Shown: piece after piece, positions 16,426 to 24,713 of the stretch
How positions within the stretch are numbered: position 1 is the stretch's first letter
Layout: each line of letters starts with the position of its first letter
Source: Acidobacteriota bacterium
Lineage (GTDB): Bacteria > Acidobacteriota > Terriglobia > Terriglobales > Acidobacteriaceae
DNA: 64,000 nucleotides
Reading direction: 5' to 3'
Assembly (NCBI GenBank): GCA_021805025.1
Contig: JAJZGF010000005.1
Coordinates: forward strand, 17,135 to 81,134
Program-made: the position numbers and the translations under genes
The notes under the pieces: model-generated
The model's database searches: none
Seen by the model: only the letters and a program-made list of their open reading frames with translations
Told to the model about the DNA's origin: nothing

Positions 16426-19266
16426 ATGCGTTCTACCTTGCATTACTTGGTCACAATAGGAGCCGTTGTCAGCCTAACCCTAGGAGCAGCAGTGCAAAGT
16501 CCTTCCACGGCCCGCGCACAAGAGACACCGCAAGCCAAAACCGCCGCCGCAACCCGCGCCGCGCAAGCTGAACCGGAAGGCAATCCAGTTGCCGATCCTA
16601 AAGCCGTCGTCACTTTCGGCCACGCGCGCTTCACCGTCCTCACCCCGCAGCTCATCCGCATGGAGTGGTCTGTCGAAGACAAGTTCGAAGACCACGCCTC
16701 CTTCGTCTTCCTCAACCGCCGCCTGCCTGTGCCGAAATTTACGAAGTCCCAGCTCGGGATGAACGCCGGCCGGCAGCTCACCATCACGACCGACGCACTC
16801 ACGCTCACCTATACGCCCACCGGCGACGGCCGCTTCACGCCCGCCAATCTCTCCATTGCGCTCACCGTGGACAACAAGTCTGTCATCTGGCATCCCGGCA
16901 TCACCGATCCCGCCAATCTCCAGGGCACCACCCGCACCCTCGACGGCGCACTCGGCAGCAAGACCCGCGAACCCATCGGCGAGGGCCTCGTCTCTCGCTC
17001 CGGCTGGGCGCTGGTCGACGACTCCACCCGCCCGCTCTTTGACTCCGCCGACTTCCGCTTCCTGCAGGGCGAAAAATCCCCATGGCCCTGGGTCATCGAG
17101 CGGCCCGCAAGCGAGCAGCCCGGCTCCTACACGGACTGGTACTTCTTCGGCTACGGGCACGACTACCGCGCCGCCCTCGGCGACTACGTCAAAGTCGCGG
17201 GCCGCATCCCTCTGCCGCCGCGCTTCGCCTTCGGCGCATGGTGGTCGCGCTACTGGGCCTACTCCGATCAGGAAATCATGGAGATCATCCGCGGCTTCCG
17301 AGAGAACTCCACACCCCTCGATGTCTTCGTCATCGATATGGACTGGCACATCAACAACGAGCAGCTCAAGGCCGCCGGACAGGTCGATCAGTCCGGGCAT
17401 GGCCTGGGCTGGTCCGGCTACACATGGAACAAGCTGCTCTTCCCCGATCCCACCCAATTCCTTGACAGGCTCCACGCCGACGGCCTCAAAACCAGCCTCA
17501 ATCTGCACCCCGCCTCCGGCGTCCAGCCCTGGGAGGCCGCCTATCCCGCCATGGCCAAAGCCATGGGCATCGACCCCGCGACGAAGAAGTACGTCCCGTT
17601 CGACATCACCAACAAGAAATACGCAACCAATTACATGAACATCCTCCATCATCCGCTGGAGAAGCAGGGAATCGACTTCTGGTGGCTCGACTGGCAGCAG
17701 GAGCCGACCACAAGCCTCCCCGGCGTTAACCCCACCTGGTGGCTCAACTACGTCCACTTCACCGATCAGCAGCGCGAAGGCAAGCGCCCGCTGCTCTTCC
17801 ATCGCTGGGGCGGCCTCGGCAATCACCGCTACCAGATCGGCTTCTCCGGCGACACCGTCTCCGTATGGGATTCGCTCGCCTTCCAGCCCTGGTTCACCGC
17901 CACCGCCGCCAACGTCGGCTATGCGTACTGGAGCCACGACATCGGCGGCCACATGCCCGGCGCCGTCGAGCCCGAGCTCTACACCCGCTGGGTCCAGTTT
18001 GGAGCCTTCAGCCCCATCCTCCGCACCCACACCACCAAGAATCCCGAGTCCGAGCGCCGCATCTGGGCCTATCCCGAGCCCTACTCATCCATCCTGCGCT
18101 CCGCCTTCCAGCTCCGTTACGCCCTCCAGCCCTACATCTACACTGAGGCGCGCCGCACCTACGACACCGGCGTCGCCTTCCTGCGCCCGCTTTACTACGA
18201 CTGGCCCGAAGCCAACGAAGCCTACACCAGCAAGAGCGAATACCTCTTCGGCGATCAGATGCTGGTCGCGCCCGTCGTCACACCCTCCACCAAAGCCACC
18301 GGCCTCGCCGCCGAATCCGTCTGGCTCCCGGCAGGCGAATGGATCGAGTGGCCCACCGGCCGGCACTTCACCGGCCCCGTCACACTCGACCGCAGCTTCT
18401 CCATCGACCAGACGCCTGTCTATCTGAAGGCAGGCGCCATCGTGCCCATGCAGCCGCCCATGCAGTACACCGGCGAAAAGCCCGTGGACCCGCTCGTCGT
18501 CAACGTCTGGCCGCTCCAGCCCGGCGCAGCTTCCAGCTATTCCGTCTATGAGGACTCCGGCAAATCCGTCGACTATCAGCGCGGCGTCTTCACCCGCACG
18601 CCCATCAAGGCCACGCAGAGCGGCGACACGCTCAAGGTCGAAGTCGGCCCCGCCCAGATCGGACCTGGGGGCAGCTATCCCGGCATGATGAAGACACGCG
18701 CCTTTGAGCTGCGCCTCCCCGCCGACTGGCCGCCGGCATCGGTGACGGTAAACGGAGCGGCGGTAAAGCAGGCCGGACCGCTGGGGAAGAATGGCTGGAG
18801 CTTCCAGGGCAACACGCTCACCACCGTTGTCCCCGTCCCCGCGCAAAGCACGGCAAAGACGGTCATCGTCGAGGTGCGCCGCGCAGCGGGCCTCACCGCG
18901 CGCCGCGGCGAGCTGGACGGCTTTGCCGGCTCCATCACCCGGCTGCGCGCAGCGTATGAAGCCCTGCAGCAGACCTGGCCCGTCTCTGGCCCGCCTGACC
19001 TGCTCATTGACGCGATGCAGACCGGCGACCGCCTCGGCTATCACCCCGAACGCGCCCAGGATGAGATCGCCCACTTCCACCAGACCCTGCCGCAGGCCCA
19101 GTCCGCTGTCACCGCGCTTGGCCAAACCTTCAGTCAGCGCCTGGACGAGATGGCCCAGCGTGCGGCCAGGAGTCCCTTGCGCCCCGCCAACATGGAGCAG
19201 GAAAAGCAGCGCCGTCTTGACGCCCTGAATCGTGCCAAAGCAATGATGGCCGAAGCGAACCGGTAA
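16426..19266 (+). CDS. Exported GH31 alpha-glycosidase
   Basis: The 946-residue protein has a signal peptide (HYLVTIGAVVSLTLGAAVQS) and a full GH31 layout: an N-terminal beta sandwich, the catalytic barrel from about residue 260, and a beta-rich domain including DUF5110. Barrel motifs are FAFGAWWSRYWAYSD, LDVFVIDMDWH, WWLDWQQE with the nucleophile Asp at about 421, and FSGDT with the acid/base Asp at about 475. An extra helical tail of about 130 residues, not typical of the family, ends the protein. Substrate could be an alpha-glucan or an alpha-xyloside. The ATG at 16426 is preceded by AGGGGGAAG; the upstream open frame lacks a binding site. Confidence 0.92.
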   Translation: MRSTLHYLVTIGAVVSLTLGAAVQSPSTARAQETPQAKTAAATRAAQAEPEGNPVADPKAVVTFGHARFTVLTPQLIRMEWSVEDKFEDHASFVFLNRRLPVPKFTKSQLGMNAGRQLTITTDALTLTYTPTGDGRFTPANLSIALTVDNKSVIWHPGITDPANLQGTTRTLDGALGSKTREPIGEGLVSRSGWALVDDSTRPLFDSADFRFLQGEKSPWPWVIERPASEQPGSYTDWYFFGYGHDYRAALGDYVKVAGRIPLPPRFAFGAWWSRYWAYSDQEIMEIIRGFRENSTPLDVFVIDMDWHINNEQLKAAGQVDQSGHGLGWSGYTWNKLLFPDPTQFLDRLHADGLKTSLNLHPASGVQPWEAAYPAMAKAMGIDPATKKYVPFDITNKKYATNYMNILHHPLEKQGIDFWWLDWQQEPTTSLPGVNPTWWLNYVHFTDQQREGKRPLLFHRWGGLGNHRYQIGFSGDTVSVWDSLAFQPWFTATAANVGYAYWSHDIGGHMPGAVEPELYTRWVQFGAFSPILRTHTTKNPESERRIWAYPEPYSSILRSAFQLRYALQPYIYTEARRTYDTGVAFLRPLYYDWPEANEAYTSKSEYLFGDQMLVAPVVTPSTKATGLAAESVWLPAGEWIEWPTGRHFTGPVTLDRSFSIDQTPVYLKAGAIVPMQPPMQYTGEKPVDPLVVNVWPLQPGAASSYSVYEDSGKSVDYQRGVFTRTPIKATQSGDTLKVEVGPAQIGPGGSYPGMMKTRAFELRLPADWPPASVTVNGAAVKQAGPLGKNGWSFQGNTLTTVVPVPAQSTAKTVIVEVRRAAGLTARRGELDGFAGSITRLRAAYEALQQTWPVSGPPDLLIDAMQTGDRLGYHPERAQDEIAHFHQTLPQAQSAVTALGQTFSQRLDEMAQRAARSPLRPANMEQEKQRRLDALNRAKAMMAEANR

Positions 19267-19283
19267 CCTCGCAGCACACCCAT

Positions 19284-19317
19284 CGCGGACGGCAAAGCAC
19301 GCGCCGCGCCGTCCGCG
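19284..19317. terminator. Possible terminator hairpin after the GH31 gene
   Basis: CGCGGACGGC (19284-19293) and GCCGTCCGCG (19308-19317) are perfectly complementary with a 14-base loop. It lies between two convergent genes. No T-run follows directly, so it may be rho-assisted or simply an mRNA-end stabiliser. Confidence 0.5.
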
Positions 19318-19355
19318 GTCGATCCGGCATTATTGCCATTTTTCGATCCGACGGC

Positions 19356-19871
19356 TCAAGCCTTCTGCATGAAGGCCGGAACTTCATCCGCGCTCGGTCC
19401 CCAACTGGCAGGCACGGCAATATCGAGCAGACGCAGATAGACGCTGAACTGGCCGCGATGCTGGTACCAGTGGTTCAGCATCACGTCGCGCAAGAACTGG
19501 CCGCGCGGCATCGCCAGCACTTCCCGGTCGCCCGCAACCAGCCTCCAGGTCTCACGCAGGGCCGCATCGTCGAAGCGCGGCAGCGCCTCCCGCACCGCGG
19601 CAATGCTTTCCTCAAAGGTCGAGAGCACTTCGCTGACGCTTGCCGGCTGCGGAAAAGCGAAGTCCGGCGCAGGCGCCGGATTCTTCTGCGCCGCGCGCAC
19701 CACGCTCCCCGGCACAAGCGCCAGGTGATACGCCAGTTGTCCCGCCGTCATCGACTTCACATGCGGCTTCCACAGCAACTTCTCCTCAGGAAGCCTCTCA
19801 AGAAACTTCCGCGTCACCGGCGCCTGTACCTCAAACTCAGCAAGATAAGTCTGTGCAATCGGCACGTCCAT
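19356..19871 (-). CDS. DinB-like four-helix metalloenzyme family protein
   Basis: The 171-residue protein shows the DinB/YfiT-like four-helix pattern with metal-binding histidines in QLAYHLALVP (about residue 48) and LNHWYQHRGQ (about 137-141). Family members include mycothiol- or bacillithiol-dependent transferases, but many have no known reaction. The start at 19871 follows GAGAGGAGG. It is the last gene of an ArsR-SRPBCC-DinB operon, which suggests the three respond to a common small-molecule signal. Confidence 0.82.
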   Translation of the reverse strand: MDVPIAQTYLAEFEVQAPVTRKFLERLPEEKLLWKPHVKSMTAGQLAYHLALVPGSVVRAAQKNPAPAPDFAFPQPASVSEVLSTFEESIAAVREALPRFDDAALRETWRLVAGDREVLAMPRGQFLRDVMLNHWYQHRGQFSVYLRLLDIAVPASWGPSADEVPAFMQKA

Positions 19872-19912
19872 CCTCCTCTCCGGGTTCGTGTTGCGTTCAG
19901 GCCATCGCCGCG

Positions 19913-20368
19913 CTAGCTGCGCTGCGTCTCCGCGCGCTTCCGCACCTGTTCGTGAATGTATCCCCATCCCACCGAGACGCCCTTCCGGTGGTCTTCCAGG
20001 ATCAATCCAAAGCCGGCGTGCTGAAACTCAATCACCGTCTCTCCGTTCTCCTCGCGGAGCCGATATTGCACGTTATTGGCAACCGGGTACGACATAAACA
20101 GCGGGCCAGTCATCTCCAGCAGCGTCGGCCTCTTGATCGCCTGCACGTTGCCCCAGAAGTGGCCATTCCCGTCGCCCAGGTCGCGGAACCACCGCCCCCC
20201 CGGCCACGCCTCCAGCTTCAAGGGCATCGCTGTCCCGTCCGGCCGTTCGTTCAGGGGACCAAGCTGCTCCAGCAATGCCGCGAATGTGGTCTCGATCGAT
20301 GCGCGAACACGAACCTCCTGCTTCACGCTCAGTGTCATGTCTTCAATGTTGACAGGGGCTTCAATCAT
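19913..20368 (-). CDS. SRPBCC (START-like) domain protein
   Basis: The roughly 151-residue protein has the helix-grip fold pattern of SRPBCC/AHSA1 proteins: VKQEVRVRASIETTFAALLEQL, PGGRWFRDLGDGNGHFWGNVQ, LLEMTGPLFMSYPVANNVQYRL and VIEFQHAGFGLI. The fold binds hydrophobic ligands. Two starts are possible. ATG at 20368 has GAGGAGA at good spacing. ATG at 20395 overlaps the arsR stop as ATGA. I prefer 20368 on the ribosome-binding site. Co-transcription with arsR is very likely either way. Confidence 0.8.
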   Translation of the reverse strand: MIEAPVNIEDMTLSVKQEVRVRASIETTFAALLEQLGPLNERPDGTAMPLKLEAWPGGRWFRDLGDGNGHFWGNVQAIKRPTLLEMTGPLFMSYPVANNVQYRLREENGETVIEFQHAGFGLILEDHRKGVSVGWGYIHEQVRKRAETQRS

Positions 20369-20391
20369 TGTTTTCTCCTCGGTTTGTGGGT

Positions 20392-20730
20392 TCATTTGGA
20401 TTCCTGAGCTGCCGCACGCTCGGCTCGCTCCTTCACGCGGATCAACTGATGGCTCCAATACCGCTCGAACGCCGCTGCCCACTCGTGCAACGGCCGGATC
20501 GCTTCGGCGTTGGTTCGATAGAACTTCCTGCGTCCATCGCACCGCACCCGCACCAGTCCTACGTCCCGCAGTACCCGCAGGTGCTTTGACACCGACGGCT
20601 GGTCAAGGCGCAGTTCGGCCACAATCTCGTTCACGGGCCGCTCCCGCACGATCAGCAGAGTCAGAATCTCGCGCCGCCTCGGCTCGGCAATCGCGTTAAA
20701 TGCATCGGACGTGGTCGCTGCTCGTGCCAT
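20392..20730 (-). CDS. ArsR-family winged-helix regulator
   Basis: The 112-residue protein has the ArsR winged helix: FNAIAEPRRREILTLLIVRERPVNEIVAELRLDQPSVSKHLRVLRD, with the recognition helix at LDQPSVSKHLRVL, then the wing VRVRCDGRRKFY. No Cys metal site is visible, so this is the SRPBCC-associated subgroup that does not bind metals. It leads the operon with the SRPBCC and DinB genes. There is no Shine-Dalgarno sequence; the -10 box sits six bases before the ATG, which points to a leaderless transcript. Confidence 0.9.
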   Translation of the reverse strand: MARAATTSDAFNAIAEPRRREILTLLIVRERPVNEIVAELRLDQPSVSKHLRVLRDVGLVRVRCDGRRKFYRTNAEAIRPLHEWAAAFERYWSHQLIRVKERAERAAAQESK

Positions 20731-20736
20731 GCCGAA

Positions 20737-20766
20737 ACATTACATTCCCATATAGGAATATGTCAA
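20737..20766 (-). promoter_or_regulatory. arsR operon promoter with palindromic operator in the spacer
   Basis: On the coding strand TTGACA (20766-20761) and TAATGT (20742-20737) are separated by 18 bases. The spacer holds the inverted repeat ATTCC-N6-GGAAT (20744-20759). ArsR repressors usually bind such imperfect palindromes across their own promoter. Transcription would start at about the A of the ATG. Confidence 0.6.
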
Positions 20767-20844
20767 GCGATATTTTATTGCTGCGCGCAAAATTTCGTGT
20801 ATACGTTTGCAGAGCACCGCCGCGCAGCGTTACCATGCCGCCTT

Positions 20845-22575
20845 ATGAAAAATCTCGTCTGTGGTCTTTCTCTGCTGCTGCTCTCTGCGCCGCTTGTGCT
20901 GGCGCAAAGCTCCGCCGCCGATCCCTACGCCCCCACCCTTGGCGTCAATTGCGCGGCCACCGGCGACGGGTCTTCGTCGCCGGGGTGTAAATCCGCCGCG
21001 GAAATCGACAATGAATGGCAGCAATCCGTCGCCAAATACGACGCAGAGCGCGCCCGCCTGCTCGCCGACGAACTGAAGCAGCAAAACGACGGCCCTTTCC
21101 GCGCCGACTGGGCCTCGCTTGAAAAGTACCAGCAGCCGCAGTGGTACAAGGATGCCAAGTTCGGTATCTTCATCCACTGGGGCGTCTACTCCGTGCCTGC
21201 CGCGGAAAACGAGTGGTATCCGCGCAACATGTACCACCCCGGCGATGGCGCATATAAAGACTTCCAGGCCCGCTTCGGCCACAATGGCGAAGGGTGCAGC
21301 GGGGCCCCCGCGGACAGGTCTTCGTCCGCGGGGTGTAAGGGCTACAAGGACCTCATCCCGCTCTTCCGCGCCCAGCACTTTGACGCCACCGCCTGGGCCG
21401 CGCTCTTCAAGGAGTCCGGCGCGCAATACGTCGTTCCCGTAGCCGAGCACCACGACGGCTTCTCCATGTACGACTCCGGCCTCAGCGACTGGACCGTCGT
21501 CAAAATGGGTCCCAAGCGCGATACCCTCGGCGAACTCGCCAAGGCCATACGAGCGCAGGGCCTCCACTTTGGCCTCAGCTCCCATCGCGTCGAACATAAC
21601 TTCTTCTATGACGGCGGCCGCGCCATCCGCTCTGACGTGAATGATCCGAAGAATGCCTCACTCTACGGCCCCGCGCACCAGTGGCTCAGCGGCAAGGGCG
21701 GCCTCACCAATGACTGGACCTACGTCAGCGATGCCTGGGCCAGCGACTGGCTCGCCCGCGACACCGAACTCGTCCAGAAGTATCACCCTGAGATCGTCTA
21801 CTTTGACTGGTGGATCGGCCAGCCCGCCATGCGGCACGCCGTCACACGCTTCGCCGCCTTCTACTACAACTACGCAGCCGCCCACGGCTACACCGGCGTC
21901 ATCAACTTCAAGGATTACGCGATGGACTACCCCGCCGCCGTGCAGGACTTCGAGCGCGGTCAGCAGGACCACATCGTCCCCCAGCACTGGCAGACCGATA
22001 CCTCCATCAGCAACAAAAGCTGGGGCTACATCGAGCACGATACCTTCAAGACGCCCGACTTCCTCGTCCGTCAGCTCGTTGACATCGTGAGCAAGAACGG
22101 CAACCTGCTGCTCAACTTCGGCCCGCGTTCCGACGGCACAATTCCGGACGAAGTCCAGACCACGCTCCGCGCCATGGGCGCATGGCTCAAGGTCAACGGC
22201 GAAGCGATCTACGGCACAACGCCATGGACCACCTTCGGCGAAGGCCCCACCAAAGTCGAGGCCGGCGCCTTCCACGACACAGACACCAAGCCCTATACGC
22301 CGGAAGATTTCCGCTTCACCGCGAAAGGCGGCACGGTCTACGCCATCGGCATGGCCTGCCCTGCGAAGAGCGGAGAGATAGCCGGAAAAGCCGTCATCCA
22401 CTCCCTCGGATGGGCGCATGAGGGGGCATCGCTGCCTGTCGCTTCCATCACGCTGCTCGGCTCCAATGAAAAGGTGGCATGGACCCAGGGCGCCGACGCG
22501 CTCGCGGTCACTCTGCCCGCGGACACAGTCTGCACGTACGCCTATGCGCTCAAGCTCACGCCCGCGGCAAAGTAA
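20845..22575 (+). CDS. Exported GH29 alpha-L-fucosidase with two in-frame palindromic insertions
   Basis: The 576-residue protein begins with a signal peptide (LVCGLSLLLLSAPLVLAQ). GH29 motifs follow: FGIFIHWGVYSVPA, the AEHHDGFSMYDS segment with the His residues that bind fucose, and YFDWWIGQPA with the expected nucleophile Asp at about 331. Two short stretches do not fit the family and coincide with DNA palindromes: about residues 39-50 (GDGSSSPGCK) and 151-167 (ADRSSSAGCKG). Both keep the frame and end in GCK. No ribosome-binding site is seen before ATG 20845, but it starts the signal peptide. Role: release of fucose from polysaccharides or glycans. Confidence 0.9.
   Translation: MKNLVCGLSLLLLSAPLVLAQSSAADPYAPTLGVNCAATGDGSSSPGCKSAAEIDNEWQQSVAKYDAERARLLADELKQQNDGPFRADWASLEKYQQPQWYKDAKFGIFIHWGVYSVPAAENEWYPRNMYHPGDGAYKDFQARFGHNGEGCSGAPADRSSSAGCKGYKDLIPLFRAQHFDATAWAALFKESGAQYVVPVAEHHDGFSMYDSGLSDWTVVKMGPKRDTLGELAKAIRAQGLHFGLSSHRVEHNFFYDGGRAIRSDVNDPKNASLYGPAHQWLSGKGGLTNDWTYVSDAWASDWLARDTELVQKYHPEIVYFDWWIGQPAMRHAVTRFAAFYYNYAAAHGYTGVINFKDYAMDYPAAVQDFERGQQDHIVPQHWQTDTSISNKSWGYIEHDTFKTPDFLVRQLVDIVSKNGNLLLNFGPRSDGTIPDEVQTTLRAMGAWLKVNGEAIYGTTPWTTFGEGPTKVEAGAFHDTDTKPYTPEDFRFTAKGGTVYAIGMACPAKSGEIAGKAVIHSLGWAHEGASLPVASITLLGSNEKVAWTQGADALAVTLPADTVCTYAYALKLTPAAK
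20960..20990. repeat. In-frame palindromic element, GGTCTTCGTC family (copy 1)
   Basis: CCGGCGACG (20960-20968), loop GGTCTT, CGTCGCCGG (20975-20983), then GGTGTAA. It lies inside the GH29 reading frame and encodes GDGSSSPGCK. The loop and the 3' flank match the copy 350 bases downstream while the arms differ, so the arms have changed together. Confidence 0.7.
21301..21340. repeat. In-frame palindromic element, GGTCTTCGTC family (copy 2)
   Basis: CCCCGCGGAC (21306-21315) and GTCCGCGGGG (21324-21333) form a perfect 10-bp stem around AGGTCTTC, followed by TGTAAGG. It lies in the same reading frame as copy 1, encoding ADRSSSAGCKG between two parts of the GH29 catalytic domain. Confidence 0.7.
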
Positions 22576-22590
22576 TTAGTTCGCGCCTTA

Positions 22591-22914
22591 TCAGCCCGCA
22601 GGCGGCGGAGCCACGCTGCGATACACCACGCGATAGCCCTCGCGGAAACCGTGCCGGTAGTCCCCGATCAGCTCCGGCGCCACCGGAGGATTGCGAAAGT
22701 AGGGATGCCGCTTCGCATTGGGCGCCAGCCCCGCGGCAACGTCGCGCCGCGCTGCTTCAACGCCCGCATGGTAGGCCTGCTGCGCCACCGCGCTGAAGAC
22801 CGCCGGCGGCGGAGGCGGTGGGGGCGGAGCGGCATAGACCACCGGCTGCGGGTGAGCGCACCCGGCCGCAAAGGCACACACGGCAAGCGCCGCGCACAAA
22901 AGAGCTTTACGCAT
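22591..22914 (-). CDS. Small lipoprotein, function unknown
   Basis: The 107-residue protein starts with a type II signal peptide (KALLCAALAVCAFAAGC) with lipobox FAAGC. A run of eight prolines follows and then a soluble domain of about 70 residues with YHAGVEAARRDVAAGL and DYRHGFREGYRVVY. That domain recalls short repeats in other exported acidobacterial proteins, but I do not recognise a family. The start at 22914 gives the signal peptide directly. It converges with the GH29 gene. Confidence 0.65.
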   Translation of the reverse strand: MRKALLCAALAVCAFAAGCAHPQPVVYAAPPPPPPPPAVFSAVAQQAYHAGVEAARRDVAAGLAPNAKRHPYFRNPPVAPELIGDYRHGFREGYRVVYRSVAPPPAG

Positions 22915-23139
22915 CGTTCGACCTCGAAAAGAGTGGACTCGCACATCGCACCTCCATCGCACCCGCGGCAATCAGCCATTTCGGGTTAAAGATGAATCTC
23001 GCGAGCGGCAGTTGTCTTTCTAGACACACTCGGCAAAAACTAGTTGCGCCTCCTTGTCGCGAACATCGCAGCTTGGCGAAGGCCGGACCCGCATGGCAGC
23101 ATGAAGAGTCGCGCGTCGTCCCCATGGGAGGGTTCTCCA

Positions 23140-24648
23140 ATGCGCTTTCATCGTCGTGCATTCATGTCCATGCTCGCCTCCACAGCCGCCGCCTCGCTCC
23201 GGCGCCGCGTCACCGCGCTGCCGCAGTTCATGTCCGCCTCCGCCGCCCCGGCGCACGATAGCCTGCGGCCCGCCTATCACTTCCTCGCGCCGCATAACTG
23301 GATGAACGATCCCAACGGCCCCATCTGGTGGAAGGGCAACTACCACCTCTTCTACCAGCTAAACCCGCACGCCGCCGTCTGGGGAGATATGCACTGGGGC
23401 CACGCCATCAGCACAGACATGGTGCACTGGCATCACGAGCCCATCGCCCTTGCGCCCACCCCCGGCAGCGCAGACAGCGAAGGCTGCTTCAGCGGCTCTG
23501 CGGTCGTCTTCCACGGCGTGCCCACCGTGATTTACACGGGCGTGCAGAATGCATCGCGCGACCAGGCCACCATCCGCGACGGCAATGACAAGCTGCGCGA
23601 GACGCAGATGCTGGCCACCGCGGAGGACGATCTGCTGTTGCGCTGGAACAAGCTTGCCCAGCCCGTCATCGCCACGCCGCCGCCTGACATGCACGTCACC
23701 GGCTTTCGCGATCCCTGCCCATGGCAGGAGTTCGACGGCTGGTATCTCGCCCTCGGCTCCGGCCAGCGCGGGCGCGGCGGCTGCATCCTGCTCTATCGCT
23801 CGCACGATCTGCGCCACTGGGACTATCTCCATCCGATGTGCTGGGGCAAGCCCAACGGCCTCCAAGCCGCCAATCCCTGCGACAGCGGCGAGATGTGGGA
23901 GTGCCCCGACTTCTTCACCCTCGACGGCCACCACTGCCTGCTCTACTCCACCGAGAACAAGGTCTACTGGACCACTGGCGACTACGACCCGCACACCCAT
24001 CTCTACACGCCGCGGCAACACGGCATTGTGGATCACGGCGCCTTCTACGCGCCCAAGAGCTTTCTCGCGCCCGACGGCCGCCGCATCCAGTGGGGCTGGA
24101 TTCAGGAGACCCGTCCGCAGGCCGAATACGCCGCCGCGGGCTGGGCTGGCTGCATGTCCCTTCCACGCGTTCTCGGTGTCAATGCAGAGGGCCGGCTCAC
24201 CATGCGCGTCGCCGCTGAAGTGGAGAAGCTGCGCGGCACGCCGATGCGCGGCACACTCAAAGGCGGAGCGCAGAACCTGCCGCTTGACCTGCTGCACCAG
24301 GAAGTCGCGCTCAACCTCGCCCCGCACACACAGTCGGCAACCCTGCGTCTGCTCGTCGACAAAAAGCCCGCGTGGGAGCTCGTGCTGGATTGGCGCTCCG
24401 GCACGGGCCGTTGCGCGGATCGCACCTTCCCGTTACCGGCACGCACCGCTGCCCCCGCGCCCGTGCGCCTCTATCTCGATGCCTCGGTCCTTGAAGCATT
24501 CGTCGGCGACACCGCCGCCATCTCCACGCGCTGCTACACCATCCGACCCAGCCACATCGCGCTTGAGGTCACGCTCGATGCGGCCGGCAGCGGCGCCTGG
24601 ACCCAATGCCCGCTTGCCGCCATCTCTCCGGACCGGCTGACAGTGTAG
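23140..24648 (+). CDS. Exported GH32 beta-fructosidase (levanase/invertase type)
   Basis: GH32 enzymes hydrolyse sucrose, levan or inulin. The 502-residue protein has NWMNDPNG with the nucleophile Asp at 57, the transition-state motif FRDP in HVTGFRDPCPW, and WECPDFF with the acid/base Glu. Additional blade motifs SGSAVVF and VDHGAFYAPKSF and a C-terminal beta-sandwich (YLDASVLEAFV) complete the family layout. The N-terminus MRFHRRAFMS plus an Ala-rich stretch looks like a twin-arginine signal. GGGAGGG precedes ATG 23140; an earlier ATG at 23101 is possible. Confidence 0.93.
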   Translation: MRFHRRAFMSMLASTAAASLRRRVTALPQFMSASAAPAHDSLRPAYHFLAPHNWMNDPNGPIWWKGNYHLFYQLNPHAAVWGDMHWGHAISTDMVHWHHEPIALAPTPGSADSEGCFSGSAVVFHGVPTVIYTGVQNASRDQATIRDGNDKLRETQMLATAEDDLLLRWNKLAQPVIATPPPDMHVTGFRDPCPWQEFDGWYLALGSGQRGRGGCILLYRSHDLRHWDYLHPMCWGKPNGLQAANPCDSGEMWECPDFFTLDGHHCLLYSTENKVYWTTGDYDPHTHLYTPRQHGIVDHGAFYAPKSFLAPDGRRIQWGWIQETRPQAEYAAAGWAGCMSLPRVLGVNAEGRLTMRVAAEVEKLRGTPMRGTLKGGAQNLPLDLLHQEVALNLAPHTQSATLRLLVDKKPAWELVLDWRSGTGRCADRTFPLPARTAAPAPVRLYLDASVLEAFVGDTAAISTRCYTIRPSHIALEVTLDAAGSGAWTQCPLAAISPDRLTV

Positions 24649-24713
24649 CCGCAACCGGTCGCACGCAGCGCAGCCATCCACAGTGGCAATGCGCGCCGGG
24701 GTGTCCGTTTCGT

